In this document: positions 51,885-60,178 of the stretch, piece by piece
How positions within the stretch are numbered: position 1 is the first letter of the stretch
Layout of the letters: every line of letters begins with the position of its first letter
From: Nitrobacter sp051535215
Lineage (GTDB): Bacteria > Pseudomonadota > Alphaproteobacteria > Rhizobiales > Xanthobacteraceae
Length of the DNA stretch: 64,000 nt
Direction of reading: 5' to 3'
NCBI RefSeq assembly: GCF_051535215.1
Contig: NZ_JBPPLY010000004.1
Span: 153,027 to 217,026 of the forward strand
The notes under the pieces: model-generated
What the model was told of the DNA's origin: nothing
Seen by the model: only the letters and a program-made list of their open reading frames with translations
The model's database searches: none
Made by a program: the position numbers and the translations under genes

Positions 51885-53363
51885 TCAGCTTCCAGATGTG
51901 CGAGCTTCGGTTTCGCGCGCGCCGAATTCAAGCACAGCCGCCACCAGGACGTCGATATCGCGCATTCCCGTGCGATGGTTGACGATCGCCGCGCGGATCG
52001 CCAGCCGGCCGTCGAGCATGGTGGCGGACGGCGCCGCGATCCCCGACTCGTGCAGCGACGCGACGATCTCCGCGTTGACCCGGTCGGCGTCAGTGGCGCG
52101 ATAGCGGAAACACACGATGTTGAGTTGCACCGGCGCAAGCAGTTCGAGCTTCGGCTCGGCGGCGATCTTCGTTTCCAGATAGCGCGCCAGCGCGCAGGTG
52201 CGGGCGATCATCTCGCCAAGCTTTTCAGTGCCGTAGGCCTTCAATGTGAACCAAGTCTTCAGCGCGCGGAAGCCGCGCGACATGTCGGGTCCGTAATCGC
52301 AGGGCCAGGGCGAGCCGGCCGCGAGGCCGCGCGTCTCCCGGCGCAGATAGGCCGCAGGCGCCGCGAAGGTCCGGCGGTGCTGCTCGCCGTCGCGAACGAG
52401 GAGAAAGCCAGCGTCATAAGGCACTTGTCCCCATTTGTGAAAGTCGAAAGCGATAGAGTCGGTGCTTTCGAGACCGGCGAGACGCGGCGCGATCTCCGGC
52501 GACAGCACGCCGAGCGCGCCGTATGCGCCATCGACATGCAGCCACAGATTCTCCTCGCGGCACAACGCATGCAACGCCGCCAGATCGTCGATCGCGCCGA
52601 TGTCGACGGTGCCGGCCGAACCGATCACCAGAAACGGCGCAAGACCCGCCGCGCGATCGGCCCTGACCTGCGCGCGTAGCGCATCGATCTCGATGTGATG
52701 GCACCGATCGACCGGAATCCGCCGCAGGGCGTCGGTGCCGAATCCGGCAAGGTCCATGGCCTGCGCCACGCAGCCGTGCGTCACAACCGACGTATAGGCG
52801 GTGAGACCCCCGCCGCGGTCAGGCAGCCCCCGCTCGCGCACGGACGGTCCGAGCCGCGCCGAGCGCGCCACCAGGATCCCCATCAGGTTCGCCATCGACG
52901 TTCCCGTGACGAAGATGCCGCTCGCGGTATCGGGAAATCCGAACATCTGCCGCATCCACAGAACGATCTGGCGCTCAACCTCGACCGGAATGTGATCCCG
53001 GCCGCCGAGATTGGCGTTCAGGCCCGCAGCCAGCATTTCGGCAAGCATTCCGACAGCGGTGCCTCCCCCGTTCACCCATCCCATGAAGCCGGGGTGAATA
53101 TTGCCGGGGGCGTAGGGCGCGATGTAGTCGGAAAATTCCCGATAGATTTCGTCGAGGTCGCCCCCTGCCCGCGGCAACTCCTCGCGAAAACGCGCGCGCA
53201 CGTCCGCAGGAATCGGCCGCCACACCGGGCGCTCGCGGACGCCGGCGATGTAATCGAACATATCGTCGAGCATCCGGTGCCCCTGCGCGCGCAGTGCGTC
53301 CCAGTCATCCGGATCGAGCGTCTCGCCGGCGTCCGGCGGCGTGTCGGGCCGCGCCTTGGTCAT
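51885..53363 (-). CDS. PLP-dependent decarboxylase (aromatic-amino-acid/glutamate decarboxylase group II)
   Basis: 492 aa from ATG 53363; the frame extends 51 codons further into Arg-rich, non-conserved sequence. PHPGFMGWVNGGG-type start of the fold (GNIHPGFMGWVNGGGTAVGMLAEMLAAGLN), GIFVTGTSMANLMGILVARSA, SAGTVDIGAIDDL, LWLHVDGAYGA, and the PLP lysine K310 in FDFHKWGQVPYDAGFLLVRD. Group II decarboxylases act on aromatic amino acids, histidine or glutamate; substrate not predictable. Convergent with flbT, downstream of flgL, an odd guest in the filament block. Confidence 0.9.
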   Translation of the reverse strand: MTKARPDTPPDAGETLDPDDWDALRAQGHRMLDDMFDYIAGVRERPVWRPIPADVRARFREELPRAGGDLDEIYREFSDYIAPYAPGNIHPGFMGWVNGGGTAVGMLAEMLAAGLNANLGGRDHIPVEVERQIVLWMRQMFGFPDTASGIFVTGTSMANLMGILVARSARLGPSVRERGLPDRGGGLTAYTSVVTHGCVAQAMDLAGFGTDALRRIPVDRCHHIEIDALRAQVRADRAAGLAPFLVIGSAGTVDIGAIDDLAALHALCREENLWLHVDGAYGALGVLSPEIAPRLAGLESTDSIAFDFHKWGQVPYDAGFLLVRDGEQHRRTFAAPAAYLRRETRGLAAGSPWPCDYGPDMSRGFRALKTWFTLKAYGTEKLGEMIARTCALARYLETKIAAEPKLELLAPVQLNIVCFRYRATDADRVNAEIVASLHESGIAAPSATMLDGRLAIRAAIVNHRTGMRDIDVLVAAVLEFGARETEARTSGS

Positions 53364-53701
53364 GCCGATAACACCCTGCACGCGCGCGGCGGCACGCCTT
53401 CGAGCGCACCGCGCCTCACGCGCGACGCAGCGCGGCGACTGGACGCGCGTGAAATATCGAAACTGAGCATGAAATGGTCTTCCTCGCCGCGCGCGGGCCA
53501 TCGCTGGCATCCGCATCCCGGCCGGCTAATGACATGATTGGCGGTATCCTGCCCGCCAGCCCGAGAGCCAGGCGCGGGAGCGCGGCCGAATTCCCCGCCT
53601 ATCGCAGGCGACTGATTAGCGTAACGCAGCCGGTTTTGGAACGATTATTGCCGGTACTTCGCGACCGCGCGTCGCCCTCGTGCTAGCAGAGACTGCCGCT
53701 G
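53364..53701. other. Intergenic region between flgL and decarboxylase
   Basis: 338 nt with no convincing gene and no repeat family that I can recognise; presumably the decarboxylase promoter and the flgE-K-L transcript end. GC-rich frames crossing it lack ribosome sites. Confidence 0.5.
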
Positions 53702-55465
53702 TCAGAGGAATTTCACCAGGCTGAGTTGCGACAGCATCGCGGTGGTCTGGTAGGAGGCTTGCAGATCGGTCTGCAGCGCCAGCAACTGGCTCGCGACCTC
53801 GTCGGTGGAAACGTTTTCGGCCTGATCGACGATGTTCTGCATCGTCGCCTGCGTCAGTTTCTGTCTCGCGGTGGCGTCCTTCATCACCGTCTGCGCATTG
53901 GCGAGATCGGACTGGATGTCCTGGATGTTCTGCTTGCCGGGCGTGACGGTCAGATTCTGCGCCACGCGCGAATTGAGCGCCGAGATCTGCCCCGCACCGT
54001 TCGGATCGGTCGGCGATGTCGTCACAGCCGCGAGCAGCGCAACCGATTCCATCAGCGAACGGATAGCATCCTCGTTGGCGCGGATGCCGTATTGAACCGT
54101 CACCGACGGATCCACCCTTACCGTCGAGGTCGCGCGTGCCGAGCCCGTACCTGCATCGCCCGTATACCATTGCACGGTGTTCGCAGCCGTGCCGTTCACC
54201 GCGGCCGTTGCCGTGGCGAGCGTCGCCGGCGGCGTGAGGTCGACGCGCTGCGGCGGCTGGTCGAAGAAATCATGGGTCGCGCGGATGGCGGAGGCCGCAA
54301 CCAGCGACGTCTTGGCCAGTGTTCCGATCGAGCTTGTCAGGGCAGTGTTGAGGTTGGCTGCGGTCGCCGCAGGTGTCGCGCCGATCGCGAAGCTGCCGGC
54401 CGGCGTCGGCACCGCGCTTGACGCCGTCAGTTTCACGGTCTCGCTGGTCCCGTCCGGCAGGTTGAAGGTGAAGCTCACCGTATCGCCGTCGGCCGGATTG
54501 GCGGCGAGGTCGATGGAGGCTTGCGCCGGCGTGATCGTGACGCCCGCCGCGCTCGTCGAGCTGACGCCGGTCAACTGCGCGCCGTAAGGAGACGCGGTCG
54601 CCTCCGCGGCGGTCAGCGCCGCATTCAGGTTGGTGGCGGTCGCCGCGGCGGAGCCACCGATCTCGAACGATCCCGCCGGCGCCGGCACCGTTGTCGTCGC
54701 CGTCAATTGAACGGTCGTGCTGCTGCCGTCCGGTTGCAGGAAAGTGAAATTGAAGGTGTCGCCGTCCGCCGGATTGGTCGCGAGGTTGACCGTCGCCGGC
54801 GTGTTGGTGACTGTCGCGCCCGTCAGCGTCGAGGTGACGTTGCTGAGCTTCATGCCATAGATCGAGGGCGACGCATCCTCCGCAACCGACACCGATGTCG
54901 CGGTCGGCGAGGAAACAACAAGGCGGCCGAGGCCGCTCGCGCCAAGGTCGGCCTGGTTGCGTTCTGAGATGACCTGCTTCAAGCCGGCCTGCCCTGCTCC
55001 GTTGCCGTTCAGGATCAGGTCAGACGAAGCGACCGGCTGGGTGTAGATCGTGCTGCCGGAAAAGATGTAGCGGTCGCCGGCCTGCGTATTCAGGATGCCG
55101 ACGACCGACGAGAACTCGGCCACCGCGGTCTGCTGACCCGCGGTTTGGCCGGTGCTGTTCAGCGCCTGCGATCCGCTGTTTGCCGCGTTCTGTAACTGCG
55201 TACCGATATCGGACAGCGCCTGCAATGCGGTATTGGCGACCCCGATGTTGGTGTTGATCTTGGTCATCGTATCGGTATACGCGGCGATGTTCGACAGTTG
55301 CGCGCGCGCCGCGATCGCAAACCCTTCGTTGGCGCCCATGCCCGAATAGGTCGTCGACTTCTTTCCGCTCGTGAGCTGGTTCTGCAGATCGGCCATCTGC
55401 GCCTTGAGATTCTGGACCGAACTGCCGAGGATGGTGTTGCCGAAGCTGATGCCGTTGATCGCCAT
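53702..55465 (-). CDS. flgL: Flagellar hook-filament junction protein FlgL, enlarged
   Basis: 587 aa, about twice the enterobacterial length. N-terminal MAINGISFGNTILGSSVQNLKAQMADLQNQLTSGKKSTTYSGMGANEGFAIAARAQL and C-terminal QKLTQATMQNIVDQAENVSTDEVASQLLALQTDLQASYQTTAMLSQLSLVKFL are the axial helices. The extra length comes from two tandem modules with 91-residue period: about 217-287 (NPADGDTFNFTFLQPDGSSTTVQLTA... AGSFEIGG) and 308-378 (NPADGDTVSFTFNLPDGTSETVKLTA... AGSFAIGA). Downstream of flgK by 18 nt. Confidence 0.93.
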   Translation of the reverse strand: MAINGISFGNTILGSSVQNLKAQMADLQNQLTSGKKSTTYSGMGANEGFAIAARAQLSNIAAYTDTMTKINTNIGVANTALQALSDIGTQLQNAANSGSQALNSTGQTAGQQTAVAEFSSVVGILNTQAGDRYIFSGSTIYTQPVASSDLILNGNGAGQAGLKQVISERNQADLGASGLGRLVVSSPTATSVSVAEDASPSIYGMKLSNVTSTLTGATVTNTPATVNLATNPADGDTFNFTFLQPDGSSTTVQLTATTTVPAPAGSFEIGGSAAATATNLNAALTAAEATASPYGAQLTGVSSTSAAGVTITPAQASIDLAANPADGDTVSFTFNLPDGTSETVKLTASSAVPTPAGSFAIGATPAATAANLNTALTSSIGTLAKTSLVAASAIRATHDFFDQPPQRVDLTPPATLATATAAVNGTAANTVQWYTGDAGTGSARATSTVRVDPSVTVQYGIRANEDAIRSLMESVALLAAVTTSPTDPNGAGQISALNSRVAQNLTVTPGKQNIQDIQSDLANAQTVMKDATARQKLTQATMQNIVDQAENVSTDEVASQLLALQTDLQASYQTTAMLSQLSLVKFL

Positions 55466-55483
55466 GCGAACCGCCCTTACACG

Positions 55484-57352
55484 TTACACTTGAGCCTGCA
55501 GCAGAGTCTGCATCATGGTCTGCACCACCGACATCACATGCGCGTTCGCCGCGTAGGAATTCTGCAGCGCGATCAGGTTTGTCATCTCGGTGTCGATGTT
55601 CACGCCCGCTTTGGCGTTGAATTTCTCCTGCAACGTATTGACGACGATATCCTGACCCTGCGCCACCTGCTTCGCCGTCGTTGCCGCGCTGCTCTGCACG
55701 CTGACGAACTGCTGCAGGAACGCGGGCAGCGTGCCCTTGAAGGGCGAAGCCGTGGACCCGAGGCCGGTATTCGGCGCGTAGCTGAACGTCGCCGAGGTGA
55801 GTTGGTTGAAGAGAAAGTCGGAGCGTGTGGTGTCGCCGGCGGGCGTCACCGGCGAAGTGCTGTAGACCGTGAGTTTCGAGGGATCGGCAAGCAGCGCAGC
55901 ATTGACCTGGATGCGCCCGGCCAGCCCCGTGATCTGCGATGCCGTGCCGGAGATCGCGCCGGTATAGAGCGCGGCGCGGTCGGTGAAGAACGGCAGTTGC
56001 GGATTGCCCGAGGTCAGCGATTGCGCCGTGGTTGTGGTCGAGGCCGCTGTCACGGTGGAGACACCCGAGCCGTCGCCGGTGACGCGCAACTGCGAGCCCG
56101 ACGCGGAAAACGTCAGATGCGCCGTGCTGCCGACTTGCGCATTCAATTGCGCCACGATCGAACCGAGCCCACCCGAGAAATTGACGCCGATCACCTTGTC
56201 GTTCGGATTCGAGGCCGTGTTCGGTATCGGCAGCGCCGTGGGATCGTCCACCCGCACGACAGTTACTGTATGAGATACGTTGCTCGAGTCGGTGTAAGTG
56301 ACGTTGAAGGAGTTGCCCGGCAGCGCGTTCGACAGATCAAGGTCGAAACCCGATGGAGGACCGGCGACCGGCGTGCCGCCGGTCGTAACATCGGACAGCG
56401 CGCTGGCGAGCGTCGCCGCCATCTGGTCGATCTGGTTCTGCGCCTGCACCAGCGTCTTGTCGCGCAACTGCACGTCGGCTGCGATCTGGCCGGAATTGAT
56501 GCCTTGCGAGGCGATCATGTCGATCTTGGCGCCGTTCGGAAGCTGGCACATGATGGTGCCGACGCTCGACTTGCCCGGATCGGCGTTCCATTGCGAATTC
56601 GCGGTGAGCGACGACTGCGCATTGAACGACAGCGTCGAAGCCTGCACGCCGCCGACAAGCTGGATTCCTGAGGTCGTGAACACCGACGTCTGATTGGAGC
56701 CGTCGGTGACGGCGCGGATGTCCATCAATCGGGAGAGCTGGTCGACCGCGCTGTCGCGCTGATCCATCAGCGTCGCGGCGGCCGGATCCTGGGCGGTCAT
56801 GCCCTGCAGCTTCTGATTGATCGCAGCGATCTGTTGCATCGCCGCGTTCGCCTGCGACACCGATACCGAGAGGTCCTGCTCGGCGTTGGAGCGCAGCGTC
56901 TGGATGCCGCTGGTGGTGGCGTTGAGCTGCTGCGCCAGCGCCTGCGCGGTGTTCAGCACCGAGGATTGCGCCGCCGTGTTGCCCGAACTCGCGGACAGCG
57001 CCTGCAACGCCGATGTGAAGTTATTGTAGGCCGCTTCCAGTGTTCCGTCGTTGCCGGGCGTTCCATAGACATTCTGTAACTGGCCGAGCACGTTCGCGAT
57101 CTGGTCGGCATAGGCGCCGCCGGCGTTCTCCGTGCGCAACTGTGACTGCACGTAGGTATCGAGCGTGCGGTTGACGCCGATGACACGAACACCGGCGCCG
57201 GTGCTGCCGGTGATGATCTCGTCCTGCACCAGCGTCTGCGAGACGTAGCCGGGCGTGTTCGCATTGGCGACATTGCCCGAGACGATCGAGAGCGCCGCCT
57301 GATTGGCACGCAGGCCTGACATCGCGATGGAGAGGGCCGAACTCAAACTCAT
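55484..57352 (-). CDS. flgK: Flagellar hook-associated protein FlgK
   Basis: 622 aa. LSSALSIAMSGLRANQAALSIVSGNVANANTPGYVSQTLVQDEI at the N-terminus, SAIN-type helices (QSSVLNTAQALAQQLNATTSGIQTLRSNAEQDLSVSVSQANAAMQQIAAINQKL), and AGVNIDTEMTNLIALQNSYAANAHVMSVVQTMMQTLLQAQV at the C-terminus. First hook-filament junction layer. 50 nt after flgE, same transcript. Confidence 0.96.
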   Translation of the reverse strand: MSLSSALSIAMSGLRANQAALSIVSGNVANANTPGYVSQTLVQDEIITGSTGAGVRVIGVNRTLDTYVQSQLRTENAGGAYADQIANVLGQLQNVYGTPGNDGTLEAAYNNFTSALQALSASSGNTAAQSSVLNTAQALAQQLNATTSGIQTLRSNAEQDLSVSVSQANAAMQQIAAINQKLQGMTAQDPAAATLMDQRDSAVDQLSRLMDIRAVTDGSNQTSVFTTSGIQLVGGVQASTLSFNAQSSLTANSQWNADPGKSSVGTIMCQLPNGAKIDMIASQGINSGQIAADVQLRDKTLVQAQNQIDQMAATLASALSDVTTGGTPVAGPPSGFDLDLSNALPGNSFNVTYTDSSNVSHTVTVVRVDDPTALPIPNTASNPNDKVIGVNFSGGLGSIVAQLNAQVGSTAHLTFSASGSQLRVTGDGSGVSTVTAASTTTTAQSLTSGNPQLPFFTDRAALYTGAISGTASQITGLAGRIQVNAALLADPSKLTVYSTSPVTPAGDTTRSDFLFNQLTSATFSYAPNTGLGSTASPFKGTLPAFLQQFVSVQSSAATTAKQVAQGQDIVVNTLQEKFNAKAGVNIDTEMTNLIALQNSYAANAHVMSVVQTMMQTLLQAQV

Positions 57353-57402
57353 CTTATTGCCCGCCTCGAAAAAGGATCAATCCACTTTTCAGGGATCGCG
57401 CT

Positions 57403-59232
57403 CTAGCGCAGCACGTTCAGGAGATCCTGGACCATGCTGTTCGCCGTGGTGATGACCTTGGTGTTCGCCGAGTAGGCCTGCTGGGTCACGATCAGCTTGG
57501 TGAACTCGTCGGCGATGTCGGTGTTGGAGCCCTCGAGCGAGGAGCCGCTGATGTGTCCGGCCGCGCCCGCGATCGCAGGTCCGGACTCGTCGGTCACTGC
57601 ATATGCGCCACCGTCGAGCGCCTTGAGGTAGTTGGTGCCGTTGAAGTGAGACAGAGACACCTGCGCGAGGGAGAGGTTCTGCCCGTTCGAGAAGGTGCCG
57701 ACCACGACGCCGTCATTATTGACGGCGACCGACTGCAACTGGCCGGCGGCGTAGCCGTTCTGGTTGATCGCGTTGACGGTGGCGTTGCCGCCGCTGCTGG
57801 CATACTGGGTCAGGCCACCGGAGCCGAAATTCAGCGAGAGGTTGCCGAGCGACTGAGTTCCGACACTGACGTTGGGAATGGTGATGGACGACCCGGCCGG
57901 GCTCGACAGCTGGCCGTTGGTGCCGAAGGTGAAATTGGTGCCGACGTTAATCCATGCCGCCTGCGTGTTGGTGGCGTTCGGATTGGCCTGGTAGAACAGG
58001 TTCCAGGTATCGGAATGACCGGCGCCCAGCGAGGCGCTGTCGGACTTGGCCCAGCGCAATTGCAGGTTCACCGCGGTGCCGGTCGCATCATAGACTGTGA
58101 CCGCGCCGCCGCTGATCGATTGCTGCTGGAAGACGGTCTGATCGTTGGCAATCACGACACCCGCGCCGGGTGTGCCGCCGCCGCCGCGCGCGATATTGGT
58201 GGTGGCGCCAAAACCCATCGCCGTCCAGCCGGCGGAGGCGCTCGTCACCGAGAGGTTCTGCGCGGTGCCGGTATGCAGCGTGATCGCGCCGGTGCTGGCA
58301 TCGATCGTCGGAGCCTGTCCAGTAATCGCGCCGATCTTGCCCAGAAGATCGCCGACCGTGTCGTCGATGCGGACGTGGGTGGCATCCTGCAAACCTGTTG
58401 CAGCGGTAGTGAATGTGATCGTAGTGCCATCGACGGTGATGGTATCGCCGACCGCGAAACCGGTGGGCAGCGAGTTGCTCGGCGCCGTGCCGGACAGCAG
58501 CGTCGCACTCGTGATCGCGACCGGCGGCGTCTGCTGGTTGGTCGCCGCAGAACCGGTGGTGGTACTGTCGGTATAGGGCGGCGCGGGCGTGCCGACCACA
58601 AGCGGATTGAAATTCGTAGAGAAGTCGGACGGATTCAATCCGCCGGCCGCGGTGATGGTGCCGGCGGTCGCAGTCGAACTCGCAAGCGTCGTCGGCACGG
58701 CCGGAAGATTGGCGGCGTATTGCAGCGTCGTCGTGGCCTGCGCGGGAACGAAGTTGTTCTGGAACTGCAGCACCTGCGGCACATTGCCCAGCGGATTGCC
58801 GGTCTTGGGATCGACCGGCACGCCCATCAGGTAGTAGCCGGCGCTGTTGACGAGGTTGCCGTTGGCATCGACCTGGAAATCGCCGCGCCGTGTGTAGTAG
58901 GTCACACCCGAAAACACCGGCTGGTTGTCCACCCGCCCCGTCGGCGACTGGACATTGAAGAAACCGTCGCCGGTGATCGCCATGTAAGTGCCGACCGTCG
59001 AGGCCGATACCGTTCCCTGGCTGCTGATGGTCGCGACCGAATAGGCCGTCACGCCGCCGGCGACCTGACGGTTCGGGGTGGTCGAGTCGGGGATCAGATC
59101 GCTGAAGGCAGTGGCGATGCCCTTGTAGCCGGTGGTCTGGGCGTTCGCGATGTTGCCGGAGATGTTTTGCAGCGCAAAGGATTGCGCCTGCAAACCACCG
59201 ACAGACGTATTCAATGCGTCGAAAATACCCAT
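57403..59232 (-). CDS. flgE: Flagellar hook protein FlgE
   Basis: 609 aa from ATG 59232. MGIFDALNTSVGGLQAQSFALQNISGNIANAQTTGYKGIATAFSDLIPDST start, TYMAITGDGFFNVQSPTGRVDNQPVFSGVTYYTRRGDFQVDANGNLVNSAGYYLMG, and C-terminal LEGSNTDIADEFTKLIVTQQAYSANTKVITTANSMVQDLLNVLR. A variable insert (nt about 58190-58490: GDTITVDGTTITF... DTVGDLLGKIGAITGQ... ITLHTGTAQNLSVTSA) resembles the flagellin modules. Sigma54 promoter 76 nt upstream. Confidence 0.95.
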   Translation of the reverse strand: MGIFDALNTSVGGLQAQSFALQNISGNIANAQTTGYKGIATAFSDLIPDSTTPNRQVAGGVTAYSVATISSQGTVSASTVGTYMAITGDGFFNVQSPTGRVDNQPVFSGVTYYTRRGDFQVDANGNLVNSAGYYLMGVPVDPKTGNPLGNVPQVLQFQNNFVPAQATTTLQYAANLPAVPTTLASSTATAGTITAAGGLNPSDFSTNFNPLVVGTPAPPYTDSTTTGSAATNQQTPPVAITSATLLSGTAPSNSLPTGFAVGDTITVDGTTITFTTAATGLQDATHVRIDDTVGDLLGKIGAITGQAPTIDASTGAITLHTGTAQNLSVTSASAGWTAMGFGATTNIARGGGGTPGAGVVIANDQTVFQQQSISGGAVTVYDATGTAVNLQLRWAKSDSASLGAGHSDTWNLFYQANPNATNTQAAWINVGTNFTFGTNGQLSSPAGSSITIPNVSVGTQSLGNLSLNFGSGGLTQYASSGGNATVNAINQNGYAAGQLQSVAVNNDGVVVGTFSNGQNLSLAQVSLSHFNGTNYLKALDGGAYAVTDESGPAIAGAAGHISGSSLEGSNTDIADEFTKLIVTQQAYSANTKVITTANSMVQDLLNVLR

Positions 59233-59307
59233 GACATCGTCTCCAACTCGATCCGGGCGGCCCCGCCGGAGGTCAGCCAAAACCACGGCCGCAGTCGGAA
59301 ACGACGT

Positions 59308-59323
59308 CGCAAGCTCCATGCCA
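59308..59323 (-). promoter_or_regulatory. Sigma54 (-24/-12) promoter for flgE-flgK-flgL
   Basis: On the minus strand TGGCATGGAGCTTGCG: GG-N10-GC spacing exact and a full TTGC -12 element; ends 76 nt before the flgE ATG. The best of the three sigma54 sites. Confidence 0.75.
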
Positions 59324-59451
59324 ACTGAAATAATCGAGCTATTTCAGCTCTTTAAACAAAAAGCGCCGGTCCGTGAACCGGGGCATTCTTGCCCGGCGGG
59401 GCAACTCTTGCCGGGGGATCGCAGTATTTTCGAGCGACTTTTGGTAGATCG

Positions 59452-59964
59452 CTACGTCGCCGACGGCGATGCCGGGTGGAAGACCAGCGCCAGCCCATCC
59501 ATGCAGTAGCGCAGGCCGGTCGGCTTCGGGCCGTCGTCGAAGACATGGCCGAGATGCCCGCCGCAGCGGCGGCAGTGGATCTCGGTGCGGGCCATCCCGA
59601 ACGTCGTATCCCGCGTTTCGCCGACTGCGTTGTCCAGCGGCTTCCAGAAGCTCGGCCAGCCGGTGCCGCTTTCGAATTTCGTTTCCGACGAATAGAGTGG
59701 AAGGTCGCAGCCGGCGCACCCGAAGATGCCCTTGCGATGCTCCTTGAGCAGCGGGCTGGTGAAAGGCGGCTCGGTGCCGTGCTGACGCAGGATGCGGTAC
59801 TGTTGCGGCGTGAGTTGCGTCCGCCATTCAGCGTCGGTCTTTTCGATTTCGAACTTTTGGGCGGGTTTTGTCTCGGCGCGGGCGGGCTCTCCGCGCAACC
59901 AGCGAAAGCCGAGCAGGCCCGCGAGACCGGCGGTGGATGCGAGCAGGATACGGCGGTCGATCAT
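59452..59964 (-). CDS. msrB: Exported peptide-methionine (R)-S-oxide reductase MsrB
   Basis: 170 aa from ATG 59964. N-terminus MIDRRILLASTAGLAGLLGF has twin Arg before a hydrophobic stretch, a possible Tat signal. Catalytic domain: LTPQQYRILRQHGTEPPFTSPLLKEHRKGIFGCAGCDLPLYSSETKFESGTGWPSFWKP; zinc Cys pairs C-A-G-C and C-R-R-C; active-site Cys in LRYCMDGLAL. It repairs methionine-R-sulfoxide, here probably in the periplasm. Confidence 0.93.
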   Translation of the reverse strand: MIDRRILLASTAGLAGLLGFRWLRGEPARAETKPAQKFEIEKTDAEWRTQLTPQQYRILRQHGTEPPFTSPLLKEHRKGIFGCAGCDLPLYSSETKFESGTGWPSFWKPLDNAVGETRDTTFGMARTEIHCRRCGGHLGHVFDDGPKPTGLRYCMDGLALVFHPASPSAT

Positions 59965-60178
59965 GGCTACCTTACCTCCGTGACAATCAAACCGGGTCAA
60001 TGGACCAAATACGGGTTCACCTGCCCCGAAACCACACTGACACGCCGGGAATTTACTCACTTTCCTGCGAGCCGCCTCACCTCCCCCGGGCGGAACGGTC
60101 GATTGCCATGGCCGCACTCTTGCGCGCGTCGCGCAAACCGGCGTGATCCGAGCATGACCCCACTCCAACCCTTTCCTG

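Noticed and set aside
57553..59328. 591-codon plus-strand frame opposite flgE
   Set aside because: Mirror of the low-complexity hook gene; FlgE ends and promoter are clear on the minus strand.
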